Source of the DNA: Caldisericia bacterium
GTDB lineage: Bacteria; Caldisericota; Caldisericia; B22-G15
DNA length: 42,596 nt
Reading direction: 5' to 3'
Assembly (NCBI GenBank): GCA_026414995.1
Contig: JAOAHY010000009.1
Span: forward strand, 1-42,596
Made by a program: the position numbers and the translations under genes. The notes beneath the pieces are model-generated. The model did not search any database. It saw nothing but the letters and a program-made list of their open reading frames with translations, and was not told where the DNA came from. The stretch's first letter is position 1; the number at the start of each line of letters is the position of its first letter. Below are positions 10,001 through 17,324 of the stretch, piece by piece.

Positions 10001-11055
10001 TTATTAATTTTTTTTGTATATAAAATTTGTTTTGGCTCTTCAAATTTTAAAAATGTTTTTCCAAAATTTTTACTTATTGCATAATTTTCATTAAGCCCTA
10101 TGTACATAATATTATTATTAAATTCAATACAATTAATATATTCACTATCTAAATTTAACTTTTCTAAAAGTTTAGCTTCTTCGTCATATTTGTAAATTTC
10201 ACCAATATTTGTTCCAAAAAATATATTTTTTTTATTAAGTATATTTAGACATGACACGCCAGATTTTAGACTTCTGAATATAGGACTCCAATTTTTACCA
10301 TCATCATAAGATACAAATAAACCATGAACTGTTCCAACATATAATTTTCTAATGCTATCATCATATATAATTTTAATAACTGTTGAGCATTCATTATTAA
10401 ATCCAAATATTTTCCAAGTTAAACCTCCATCCTCTGATTTATATATTCCATTACTTGTAGCTATGTAGAGGTTATTTTCATTTTTAGAATCTTGTTCTAT
10501 AAAATAAATATTTTCATTATCTTTTGATAAATTTTTATCAATATCAATATAAATCCAATCTTTTCCTTCATTTGTAGATAAGTATAATCCATATTTATTA
10601 CATCCAGCAAATATTTTATCTTTATTTTTTAAATCAAAAATAAATGTATTTACAACATCAGGCAACTCTGAAAGAAAAAACCAATTTTTACCATTATTAA
10701 TTGATTTATAAATACCAATATCAGTAGCTAAAAATATTTTATTTGGATCTTCTTGATCAAATATAATCTTATTAATAAAATGAGTAAATAAACCATTATT
10801 AATAGGTACAAGATCTTCCTCATTTAATATAGATTTATATACACCTTCTCCCCAGGTAGCAAAATATATTTCATCATTTTTAAATTTTATATCTTTAATT
10901 GATGAAAACATATAATTTTTATTAAGTGGAAACATAATTTTATTATCAAATTCAGAATTTCTAAGAATTTTTGAATTTGATAATAAAAAATCGAGATTAA
11001 GAAAATAAATTATCAGTAAACTGATAAATAAAATTATTTTAATTTTGTATGACAT
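7081..11055 (-). CDS. large secreted Asp-box beta-propeller protein with FN3-like, Ig-like and copper-amine-oxidase-N-like domains
   Basis: The 1324-aa product begins with a basic, hydrophobic export segment (residues 3-24). Residues ~45-900 hold many Asp-box/BNR-like units of the form (Y/F)-K-S-x-D-x-G-x-T-W, for example IYKSEDGGLTWKIFG, LFKSTDAGDTWENIG and VYESEDIGKNWRFLG, as in sortilin- or sialidase-like propellers. Next come an FN3-like segment (~905-990) and two Ig-like repeats beginning near DSNPPYIEIIFP and DLEKPELIL. Last are two copper-amine-oxidase-N-like repeats, each with LPIR followed by NGRT or W. Sialidase catalytic residues were not recognised, so binding or scaffold roles are likelier than catalysis (inference). 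The protein is very rich in Asn, Ile and Lys. AAAGGGA precedes the ATG, only 12 nt after tRNA-Ala. Confidence 0.85.
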   Translation of the reverse strand: MSYKIKIILFISLLIIYFLNLDFLLSNSKILRNSEFDNKIMFPLNKNYMFSSIKDIKFKNDEIYFATWGEGVYKSILNEEDLVPINNGLFTHFINKIIFDQEDPNKIFLATDIGIYKSINNGKNWFFLSELPDVVNTFIFDLKNKDKIFAGCNKYGLYLSTNEGKDWIYIDIDKNLSKDNENIYFIEQDSKNENNLYIATSNGIYKSEDGGLTWKIFGFNNECSTVIKIIYDDSIRKLYVGTVHGLFVSYDDGKNWSPIFRSLKSGVSCLNILNKKNIFFGTNIGEIYKYDEEAKLLEKLNLDSEYINCIEFNNNIMYIGLNENYAISKNFGKTFLKFEEPKQILYTKKINNTEFSCTSFGLYKKINNKVWVKIGFDNFIVNYIKEDPNNYNIFYVATNNGLYKTDDFGESFHEVNIDINTKLDIEKIEIAKLKDQDLTYIFLSSFSGFYKSIYSENLNFKKTFNGIVICFEINLKNPSIIYLGGRGLFKSTDAGDTWENIGLTYYYIYSIGIDPNNNKKLFVGTSNYGLFKTDNDGITWERAFIFDSEYYTFKNIFIHPNNNNIIYTFGILNIPLVNKQRGFCFYTNDCFINWYELELPLTIENINSYFFESPDVLILSTEIGNFYLNISNNSGYFNSVNTSLYISNTLEFDNKLYYIGRDGKIGYFDNIRRSFLYNYPLDLEIYCIHLNPLNENTIYLGTNFGLFNFDLKNLKYIETNETTNFRSSINSIFIDKNDSFRIFLSTNEGIFMSDINKYKWINIGLNELKINSFSCINFEDKKLYFAATNNGLYITKDLKVWEKLFDIHNYVDTKAIGSNIYILNFINNKIYIGTDNGVYESEDIGKNWRFLGLENSKVFKIYQYNNGILTSGDSGINYYDFINKIWIPLSNGLTNYFLNDLYIDNKNNVYVGTDGNGIFKLIKIYTEKPSIIFNYEFMEKFVKIKWNILDFEISYIRKYELYRGNTLEEMKLIKVFNNNSFEYLDNEISSNNVYYYQLKIVGFYFTEISEILIIQIPIQDSNPPYIEIIFPNDNYYTNNYQINIIGKVYDHETNVKDIYINDNKINFNITGLFNFNLNLNEGINKIFIKAYDTFNNFAIKEINVILDLEKPELILNIPDRVYNDTLIINGKIKDNYKFIKYLKLNDNILNLTENFEFYQIIYLKEGINYLNFKYEDIAGNLGEKSFKVLYLKIIKFELTINSDIMYVNDTPKKIDTPPRIIEGRTYLPIRYILEPLGAKLIWEQNERKVKILFNDIIIELWIDKNLAKVNNNIKLIDPENPKVTPLIINGRTMLPIRFVAENLGCKVNWDSINKKISIIYPGDL

Positions 11056-11067
11056 TTACAATCCCTT

Positions 11068-11142
11068 TGGTGGAGCAGACGGGATTTGAACCCGTGACCT
11101 CCTGAGTGCAAATCAGGCGTTCTCCCGCTGAACTACTGCCCC
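11068..11142 (-). tRNA. tRNA-Ala (anticodon TGC)
   Basis: The minus strand folds as a complete cloverleaf. The seven-pair acceptor stem GGGGCAG/CTGCTCC includes the G3-U70 wobble that identifies alanine tRNAs. The D arm is GTTC/GAAC, the anticodon stem CCTGA/TCAGG encloses the loop TTTGCAC (anticodon TGC), and the T arm ACGGG/CCCGT carries TTCAAAT. Discriminator A and CCA are encoded. A promoter lies directly upstream and the next gene's ATG is 12 nt downstream. Confidence 0.98.
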
Positions 11143-11160
11143 ACCTAAAAATCTTAAAAT

Positions 11161-11188
11161 ATTATATCATAAAATATTTTAATGTAAA
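11161..11188 (-). promoter_or_regulatory. promoter of tRNA-Ala (and probably the gene after it)
   Basis: On the minus strand, TTTACA (-35, 11183-11188) is followed after 16 bp by TATAAT (11161-11166), with TGA directly before it, giving an extended -10 TGATATAAT. The expected start is about 11-12 nt before the tRNA 5' end. It fills the gap between the PQQ gene's stop and the tRNA. Confidence 0.75.
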
Positions 11189-12757
11189 TTAACTCTTTGG
11201 ATATACAATTGTTACTTTTCTTGTATTTCCATCCCATTGAACTTCACAACCAAGATTTTCTGCAACAAATCTAATTGGAAGCATTGTTCTTCCATTTATA
11301 ATGATTGGTTTTACATTATGGTTATTTTCATCAATCCATTTTATGATTCCATTAACTTTTGCTTGAGGATTATCTATCCACAATTCAATTATGTCTCCTT
11401 TAAAAGAAATAGTAACTTTTCGAGAAACTCCATCCCACATGATTTCTCCACCTAATTCCTCTACTATTGCTCTAATTGGAAGAAGAGTTCTTCCCCAATC
11501 ACTTACTATTACTGGAACAGTTCCTCTTCCTGGATCAATCTCTTTATAAATTCCATTAACACTCATCATAGGATTTCCTATCCAAAGAAGAATTGTTATT
11601 TTTTCTAATGGTGGGGGTGGCGGTGGTGATTCACTATCTTCAAATGCCCAAAGGTTATTTCCTGAACCTATAAAAATAGTTCTATTATTTCCAATTGCAA
11701 CTGATGAGTAGTATATTTTCTTCTTAAGATCAAGTTCCCATTTAAGAGTTCCATCTGGTTTAATAGCATAAAGATAACCACTTTCATCTCCAATATATAT
11801 AACTCCATTACCATCAATTGATGGTGAAGAGTTTAGCCAATATCTACTTTTAAAAGTCCATTTAATAGTTCCATTTGGATTAAATGCAACCAGCCCTCTA
11901 TTTATAACTCCAACATAAATTGTTCCATCAAATCCAATTGCTGCTGTTGAATTTATTGGACAATTATTTCCAAAATCAAATTCCCATTTTTTAGTTCCAT
12001 CTGGATTTAAAGCATAAAACTTTTGATCTGTTGATCCAAAATAAATTGTTCCATCATCTCCTATAGTTGGTGAAGAATTTATTAAATTTCCAGTTGGAAA
12101 GATCCATTTTTTAGTACCATTTGGATTGATTGCATAAATTTTTCTATCTTTTGAACAAACATATATAGTTCCATCAGGTGATACTGCAGGAGAAGATTTT
12201 GAAATAGAATATCCTGTTTCATATTCCCATTTTTTGTTTCCATTTTTATCAAGTGCATATAAATATTTACCTCCTCCAACATATATGGTTCCATCAAAAG
12301 AAATTGTTGGTGCTGATTCCGTGAGACCTCCTGTTTTATAAGACCATTTTAATGTACCATCAGGTTTTATTGCATAAATTGTTGAACCTCTTCCAAAATA
12401 TATTACACCATTTGAATCAATTGCTGGTGACGAAACTGTGCTAACATCTCCTGGACCTTTATAATACCATTTTTCTGTGCCATTTGAATTAATTGCATAG
12501 AGTTTTCCATCACTTGATGCAACATAAATTGTTCCATCACTTCCAATAACTGGTGATGTATCAATTGCATCACCTGTAGAAAATCTAAATTTTTCTTTTG
12601 GTGTCTCTGGGCCAAGAAGATTAGTTCTTCCTGTGTGATAAATATCATGCATAAACATAGGCCAAGGTGAAATTTGATTTGTTTTTGAATTTATAAATCC
12701 AATTTGACCTAAAAATAAAAAAGTTAAAATCAATGAGAAAATTATTAATCTTCTCAT
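11189..12757 (-). CDS. secreted PQQ-type beta-propeller protein with copper-amine-oxidase-N-like C-terminus
   Basis: The 522-aa product starts with a signal peptide (MRR plus hydrophobic residues to ~20). SPWPMFMHDIYHTGR follows, the usual entry to PQQ/WD40-like propellers of secreted bacterial proteins. Residues ~50-375 hold about eight blades with the repeated pattern DGTIYVGS...YAINPDGTKKW, in tandem units of about 40 aa. A proline linker (PPPPPP near residue 380) leads to two copper-amine-oxidase-N-like repeats whose last part (NGRTMLPIRFVAENLGC) is identical to the end of the 1324-aa protein across the tRNA. No PQQ-enzyme active site was recognised. The family role is usually extracellular binding or assembly; any specific function here is unknown. 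GGAGGAG precedes the ATG. Confidence 0.87.
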   Translation of the reverse strand: MRRLIIFSLILTFLFLGQIGFINSKTNQISPWPMFMHDIYHTGRTNLLGPETPKEKFRFSTGDAIDTSPVIGSDGTIYVASSDGKLYAINSNGTEKWYYKGPGDVSTVSSPAIDSNGVIYFGRGSTIYAIKPDGTLKWSYKTGGLTESAPTISFDGTIYVGGGKYLYALDKNGNKKWEYETGYSISKSSPAVSPDGTIYVCSKDRKIYAINPNGTKKWIFPTGNLINSSPTIGDDGTIYFGSTDQKFYALNPDGTKKWEFDFGNNCPINSTAAIGFDGTIYVGVINRGLVAFNPNGTIKWTFKSRYWLNSSPSIDGNGVIYIGDESGYLYAIKPDGTLKWELDLKKKIYYSSVAIGNNRTIFIGSGNNLWAFEDSESPPPPPPLEKITILLWIGNPMMSVNGIYKEIDPGRGTVPVIVSDWGRTLLPIRAIVEELGGEIMWDGVSRKVTISFKGDIIELWIDNPQAKVNGIIKWIDENNHNVKPIIINGRTMLPIRFVAENLGCEVQWDGNTRKVTIVYPKS

Positions 12758-12786
12758 TTTATCTCCTCCTTTAAATTATTTTTTTA

Positions 12787-12814
12787 ATTATAATAAACAA
12801 ATAAAAATAAACAA
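12787..12814 (-). promoter_or_regulatory. promoter of the PQQ-propeller gene
   Basis: On the minus strand, TTGTTT (12809-12814) and TATAAT (12787-12792) are separated by 16 bp. The predicted start near 12780 leaves a short leader containing the GGAGG. Its -35 box overlaps the likely -35 of the divergent proB promoter. Confidence 0.6.
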
Positions 12815-12835
12815 GTTGTTTTATTGTGATAAAAT
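12808..12835 (+). promoter_or_regulatory. promoter of proB, probably giving a leaderless mRNA
   Basis: TAAACA (12808-12813) lies 16 bp before TAAAAT (12830-12835), which is preceded by TGA, giving an extended -10 TGATAAAAT. Only 7 nt separate the -10 from the proB ATG at 12843, so transcription should begin at or next to the start codon. No Shine-Dalgarno sequence precedes that ATG. Confidence 0.5.
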
Positions 12836-12842
12836 TTAAAAT

Positions 12843-13931
12843 ATGAATAAAGTTGTGATAAAAATTGGGACAAATTGTCTTACACATTCTGAAACAAAAG
12901 TTCCAGAACCAGAAGTTCTTGGAAGTTTAGCAAAAGGGGTTTATTATTTAATAAACAAAGGATATAAACCAGTTATTGTAACTTCTGGTGCAATTGGCCT
13001 TGGTTTAAAAACTCTTGGTTTAAATCAAAAACCAAAATCAATCTCTCTAAAACAAGCATCTGCAGCAATAGGGCAAAGCATATTAATGAATATATATTCT
13101 GAATTTTTTTCACTTTTTGGAATAAAAATCGCTCAAATTCTTTTAACAAGAGAAGATATTATTGATAGAACAAGATATATTAACACAAGAAACACTTTTG
13201 ATGTTTTACTTGATAGAGGAGTTGTACCGATTGTAAATGAGAATGATGTTGTTGCAGTTGATGAGATTAAATTTGGAGATAATGATACATTATCAGCAAT
13301 TGTTTCAACTATAATAGATGCTGATATTTTGATAATACTTACAACAACAGATGGTGTATATGATAAAGATCCGCTGATTCATAAGGATGCAAAAAGAATA
13401 AAGATAGTTGAATCTTTTGATGATAAAATTTATTCATCTATTGAAAAAACAAAAACTTCTCTTGGAACTGGTGGCATGGAAACAAAAATTAATGCAGCAA
13501 AAATTGCAACAAGCGTTGGAATAAAAACTGTGATTGGTAGTGGATTAAATCCATTTAGAACAATTAAAGGCACAATAGAAGGAGAAGATATAGGAACTAT
13601 TTTTATTCCAAAGGAAAAACATCTTGATTCAAGAAAAAGGTGGATTTTATATGCTTTAACTTCTAAAGGGGAAATTATAATTGATAGAGGTGCTGAAGAT
13701 GCTATTAAAAATTTAGGGAAAAGTTTACTTTTGCCTGGAATAGTAGAAGTTAAAGGAGAATTTTTTGAAAAAGAAGCTGTTTCAATATTAAATATAGAAA
13801 ATAAAAAAATAGGTCAAGGACTAACAAACTTTTCTTCATTAACTATAAAAAGTATGATTTTACATAAAAATGAATTAAAATCAATTAAAGAAATTATTCA
13901 TAGAGATAATTTAGCAATAATAAAAGAATAA
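12843..13931 (+). CDS. proB: glutamate 5-kinase
   Basis: The 362-aa cytoplasmic kinase phosphorylates glutamate to glutamyl-5-phosphate, the first step of proline synthesis. The amino-acid-kinase domain shows VIKIGTNCLT, VTSGAIGLG, RYINTRNTFD, VNENDVVAVDEIKFGDND, DGVYDKDP and GTGGMETKINAAK. A PUA domain occupies residues ~265-350 (GEIIIDRGAEDAI, LLLPGIVEV), so it is the full-length two-domain form. The ATG has no Shine-Dalgarno site and sits just after an extended -10, suggesting leaderless translation. An aminopeptidase and ychF follow in the same direction. The partner gene proA is not beside it or anywhere in this window. Confidence 0.95.
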   Translation: MNKVVIKIGTNCLTHSETKVPEPEVLGSLAKGVYYLINKGYKPVIVTSGAIGLGLKTLGLNQKPKSISLKQASAAIGQSILMNIYSEFFSLFGIKIAQILLTREDIIDRTRYINTRNTFDVLLDRGVVPIVNENDVVAVDEIKFGDNDTLSAIVSTIIDADILIILTTTDGVYDKDPLIHKDAKRIKIVESFDDKIYSSIEKTKTSLGTGGMETKINAAKIATSVGIKTVIGSGLNPFRTIKGTIEGEDIGTIFIPKEKHLDSRKRWILYALTSKGEIIIDRGAEDAIKNLGKSLLLPGIVEVKGEFFEKEAVSILNIENKKIGQGLTNFSSLTIKSMILHKNELKSIKEIIHRDNLAIIKE

Positions 13932-13941
13932 GGAGGTTTTT

Positions 13942-15294
13942 ATGGAATTAAATGAATTAAAACTTAAAAAGAAAAATGTTTGGGAGGAGTACAAAGAAGA
14001 AGAAATTGAAAAAGTTTCGAAAGATTATATTAGATTTATTTCTTACGCAAAAACAGAAAGAGAATCAGTTGATTATATTGAAAAGATTTTAATAGAAAGC
14101 GGATTTAAAAATTTAGATGAAAATAAGAGTGATGATAAACTTTATAAAAAAATAAAAAATAAATCAATTTTTATTTTAAGAAAGGGTGAAAAAGATCTTA
14201 GAGAAGGTTTTAATCTTGTAACAGCTCATATTGATTCTCCAAGAATAGATTTAAAACAAAATCCTCTTTATGAAGACACTTCCCTTGCTTTTTTTGAGAC
14301 ACATTACTATGGTGGAATTAAAAAATATCAATGGGTATCAATTCCCCTTGCATTAAAAGGAGTAATTATTAAAAAGAATGGAGAAGTTTTAAAAATAGAT
14401 AGTGAAAAAGAAGGTATAATTTTTTCAATAACCGATTTACTTCCACATCTTGCGAGAAAACAATATGAGAAGAAAATTGGTGAAGCAATTGAAGGTGAAA
14501 ATTTAAATGTATTAATTGGCTCAAAGCCACTGAAAGATGAAAAAGAAGAAAAGGTAAAAGCAAATATATTAAAATTTTTAAACGAAAAATATGGTATATG
14601 TGAAGAAGATTTTATATCAAGTGAACTTACATTAGTTCCATATGGTGAAGCAAAAGAAATTGGTTTTGATAAAAGCATGATTTTAGGCTATGGTCATGAT
14701 GATAGATCTTGTGCTTTTTCTGGTTTTCATGCAATTTTAAATTCAGAAAAGCCAAAAAGATGGTCTATAGTTTACTTGATGGATAAAGAAGAAATTGGCT
14801 CAGAGGGAAACACATCAGCACAATCCTTTGTTTTTGATGAAATACTTTTGAATTTTGTAAATGATTATAAAGAATTAATAAATATATATTCAAAATCATG
14901 TGTTTTATCAGGTGATGTTAATGCTGCTTTTGATCCTAACTTTAAAGAAGTTTTTGAACCAAAAAATACAGCATATTTAAATAATGGTGTTGTAATGACT
15001 AAATTTACAGGAAGAGGCGGAAAATATGAATCTAATGATGCGAGTGCAGAATATGTTGGAAAAATTAGAAATTTATTAAATGAAAATGGAGTAGTTTGGC
15101 AAACTGCTGAATTAGGAAGAGTTGATGAAGGTGGTGGAGGAACAGTTGCAATGTTTTTCGCAAGAAAAGGCATGGATGTAATTGATATGGGACCAGGAGT
15201 TTTATCTATGCATGCTCCATTTGAAATTATTTCAAAAGGTGATCTATTTGCAACATATCATTCTTATAAAGTTTTTATTGAAAAATTTGAATAA
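13942..15294 (+). CDS. M18 family aminopeptidase
   Basis: This 450-aa metallo-aminopeptidase belongs to family M18 (ApeA/aspartyl-aminopeptidase-like) and trims N-terminal residues from peptides in the cytoplasm. Two-metal site landmarks are visible: VTAHIDSPRIDLKQNPLYE, GYGHDDRSCAF, DKEEIGSEGNTSAQS (catalytic glutamate pair), LSGDVNAAFDPNF, GRVDEGGGGTV and the C-terminal MHAPFEIISKGDLF histidine. AAGGAGG lies 6-7 nt before the ATG, 10 nt after proB. ychF begins on the base after its stop codon, so the three genes form an operon. Peptidase T upstream and M18 here suggest active use of peptides. The exact residue preference is not visible. Confidence 0.92.
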   Translation: MELNELKLKKKNVWEEYKEEEIEKVSKDYIRFISYAKTERESVDYIEKILIESGFKNLDENKSDDKLYKKIKNKSIFILRKGEKDLREGFNLVTAHIDSPRIDLKQNPLYEDTSLAFFETHYYGGIKKYQWVSIPLALKGVIIKKNGEVLKIDSEKEGIIFSITDLLPHLARKQYEKKIGEAIEGENLNVLIGSKPLKDEKEEKVKANILKFLNEKYGICEEDFISSELTLVPYGEAKEIGFDKSMILGYGHDDRSCAFSGFHAILNSEKPKRWSIVYLMDKEEIGSEGNTSAQSFVFDEILLNFVNDYKELINIYSKSCVLSGDVNAAFDPNFKEVFEPKNTAYLNNGVVMTKFTGRGGKYESNDASAEYVGKIRNLLNENGVVWQTAELGRVDEGGGGTVAMFFARKGMDVIDMGPGVLSMHAPFEIISKGDLFATYHSYKVFIEKFE

Positions 15295-16386
15295 ATGGAA
15301 ATAGGAATAATTGGTTTACCAAATTCAGGAAAATCAACTCTTTTTAAAGCACTTACTGGCAATGACATAGTGATAAACCTTTTTCCATTTTCAACAGTTA
15401 ATCCAAATATTGGGGTTGTCTCAGTTCCAGATGAAAGATTAGAGATTCTTTCAAAATATATAAAACCAGAAAAAATTATTCCAACTTCAATTAAATTTAT
15501 TGATCTTGCGGGATTAGTTAAAAATGCACATAAAGGAGAGGGACTTGGAAACAAGTTCCTCTCCGAAACAAGGAGAGCAGATGGACTTTTAGAAGTTGTT
15601 AGATGTTTTGAAGAAAAAAATGTGCCACATGTTGAAGGAAGTATAGATCCAATAAGAGATATAGAAATAATTCACATAGAAATTGCTCTTTCTGATTATG
15701 AAATTATTGAAAAAAATTTTGAGAAAGTTGATCATGCATATCGCTCTGGAAAACAAGAATTAAAACTTGAATTTGAAGCACTTAATTTTGCAAAAGAAAC
15801 TCTTAAAAAAGGTGCTTGGTTAAATGAAATAAATTATCCTAATGAATTTAATGAAATTTATAAAAAATATAATCTTTTGACAACAAAACCTCTTATAATA
15901 ATTGGAAATGTTGGTGATGAGGATATTTTTAATGGGGAAAGTGAAAATTTTAAAAAATTAAAAGATTATTGTGAAAAGAAAAAATATAAACTTTTAAAGG
16001 TTCCTCTGAAAATTGAACTCGAACTTTCAGAAATGGAAGAGAACGAAAGAGAGGCTCTTCTAAAAGAATTAAATTTAAAAGAAAGAATTCTAAATACAAT
16101 TATAAAGGAATCATATACAATTTTAAATTTAATAACCTTTTTTACATATGCTAACAATATTATTCAAGCATGGTCTATAAAAAGGGGAGCAAATGCAAAA
16201 GAAGCTGCAGGAAAAATTCATACTGATTTTGAGAAAGGTTTTGTTAAAGCAGAGGTTTTTAATATAAATGATTTAAAAAAAGTAAATTCATTGCATGAAT
16301 TAAGAGAAAAAGGGTTAATAAAAATTGAGGGAAAAGAATATATTGTTCAAGATGGTGATGTTATTTATTTTAAAATAAATATTTAA
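15295..16386 (+). CDS. ychF: YchF/OLA1-family ribosome-associated ATPase
   Basis: This 363-aa P-loop protein of the Obg-related YchF family binds ATP rather than GTP and associates with ribosomes. Domains: P-loop GLPNSGKST at 7-15; the G3 region DLAGLVKNAHKGEGLGNKFL, diagnostic of YchF; a helical insertion at ~125-195; and a C-terminal TGS domain with LITFFTYANN, RGANAKEAAGKIHTDFEKGF and VQDGDVIYF. The specificity motif, usually NxxE, reads NVGD here, a conservative change. The ATG follows the aminopeptidase stop with no intervening base and no good ribosome site, so translation is probably coupled. It converges on the fur-like gene with a 2-nt gap and no visible terminator. Confidence 0.95.
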   Translation: MEIGIIGLPNSGKSTLFKALTGNDIVINLFPFSTVNPNIGVVSVPDERLEILSKYIKPEKIIPTSIKFIDLAGLVKNAHKGEGLGNKFLSETRRADGLLEVVRCFEEKNVPHVEGSIDPIRDIEIIHIEIALSDYEIIEKNFEKVDHAYRSGKQELKLEFEALNFAKETLKKGAWLNEINYPNEFNEIYKKYNLLTTKPLIIIGNVGDEDIFNGESENFKKLKDYCEKKKYKLLKVPLKIELELSEMEENEREALLKELNLKERILNTIIKESYTILNLITFFTYANNIIQAWSIKRGANAKEAAGKIHTDFEKGFVKAEVFNINDLKKVNSLHELREKGLIKIEGKEYIVQDGDVIYFKINI

Positions 16387-16388
16387 AT

Positions 16389-16793
16389 TTATTTTTTACA
16401 GTTTTTACATACCCCATAAATTTCAATTATATAATGAAGTGGTTCAAAATCAGTTTCTTTAATACCAAGAAGATTAAAAATCTTATCAACCTCAGGAGCA
16501 TTAAATTCAATTATTTTCCCACAATTTGTACAAATAAAATGTATATGAGGTTTTGTTGATATTTCATAATTCATGTGTCTTTTATGAAATGATGTTTTTC
16601 TAACAAGACCTTTACTTTCAAGAATAGATAGAGTTCTGTAAACACTTGTTAAACTAACTCCTTTTGTTTTTAGAGATTCGTAAATATCCATAGCAGAAAG
16701 GTGTTTCCCTTTATTCTTTATTAAAAATCTTAAAATCTCTTTTCTTTCTTTTGTTGTTCTAAAACCAAAATTTGAAAATACTTTATCTATCAA
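16389..16793 (-). CDS. Fur-family metal-dependent transcriptional regulator
   Basis: The 134-aa protein has the Fur layout. An N-terminal winged helix (TTKERKEILRFL, SLTSVYRTLSILESKGLV) is followed by a dimerisation and metal domain with HKRHMNYE, HIHFICTNCG and a final CKNCK. The two CxxC pairs form the structural zinc site. The start is TTG at 16793, supported by AGAGGAG about 8 nt upstream inside the pncC end; no better start exists. It is the last gene of the psuG-pncC group. Whether it senses iron, zinc, manganese or peroxide (PerR-like) cannot be told, and no obvious target palindrome was found nearby. Confidence 0.9.
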   Translation of the reverse strand: MIDKVFSNFGFRTTKERKEILRFLIKNKGKHLSAMDIYESLKTKGVSLTSVYRTLSILESKGLVRKTSFHKRHMNYEISTKPHIHFICTNCGKIIEFNAPEVDKIFNLLGIKETDFEPLHYIIEIYGVCKNCKK

Positions 16794-17324
16794 TTAATTA
16801 GCTCCTCTAATTAAGTTTATATAAAAAAGATATATTATATTATAAACAATTTTTTGTCTAATCTCTTCTCTTGTACCATATAAAATAAAACTTTTTTTTA
16901 TGAATTTATCACAAAATAAAATTGATACATAAATTAAACCTTTATTTTTGCCTTCTTGTGTTATCGGACCTAAATTTCCAGTTACTCCAATTGAGTAATC
17001 AACATCAAATAGATACTTTGCTTTTTTTGCCATATCAAAAGATGTTTCAATACTTACTGCACCAAAATTTTTAAGAATTTCGCTATCGACCTTTAAAACT
17101 TTTTCTTTAATCTCATTTGTATATACAACTATAGAACCTTTAAAAAATTTTGATGAGTTTGGTAAAAAATTAAAAAGATATGAGAGATATCCACCGGTGC
17201 ATGATTCAGAAATTCCCAGTGTCTTTTTTTCTTTTATTAATTTATTTCTTATTTCAATAAGATAATTCAATAGATATTTATTTTTCAAAGTAAAGTTTAG
17301 AAACTTTTGCACAGAGTTTTGCAT
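16794..17324 (-). CDS. pncC: CinA C-terminal-domain protein (nicotinamide-nucleotide amidase type)
   Basis: The product is a stand-alone CinA C-terminal domain of up to 176 aa, a family that deamidates nicotinamide mononucleotide to nicotinate mononucleotide in NAD recycling. Landmarks are GISESCTGGYLSYL (active-site serine), VVYTNEIKEKVLKV, FGAVSIETSFDMA, SIGVTGNLGP and GLIYVSI. The N-terminal ~35 residues are longer than usual, and the ATG at 17324 lies 47 nt inside psuG without a ribosome site. A TTG at 17288 or 17270 is an alternative start. The molybdopterin-like N-terminal domain of full CinA is absent. It is followed immediately by the fur-like gene. Confidence 0.88.
   Translation of the reverse strand: MQNSVQKFLNFTLKNKYLLNYLIEIRNKLIKEKKTLGISESCTGGYLSYLFNFLPNSSKFFKGSIVVYTNEIKEKVLKVDSEILKNFGAVSIETSFDMAKKAKYLFDVDYSIGVTGNLGPITQEGKNKGLIYVSILFCDKFIKKSFILYGTREEIRQKIVYNIIYLFYINLIRGAN

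Noticed and set aside
7081-11055. 1324-aa protein as a sialidase because of its Asp boxes
   Set aside because: The arginine triad and other sialidase catalytic motifs were not found; Asp boxes occur in many non-enzymatic propellers.
14328-14678. 116-codon open frame antisense to the M18 aminopeptidase
   Set aside because: Phe/Ser-rich shadow of a gene with firm catalytic motifs.
15295-16386. YchF specificity motif NVGD instead of NxxE as loss of function
   Set aside because: The Glu to Asp change is conservative, and all other YchF motifs are present.
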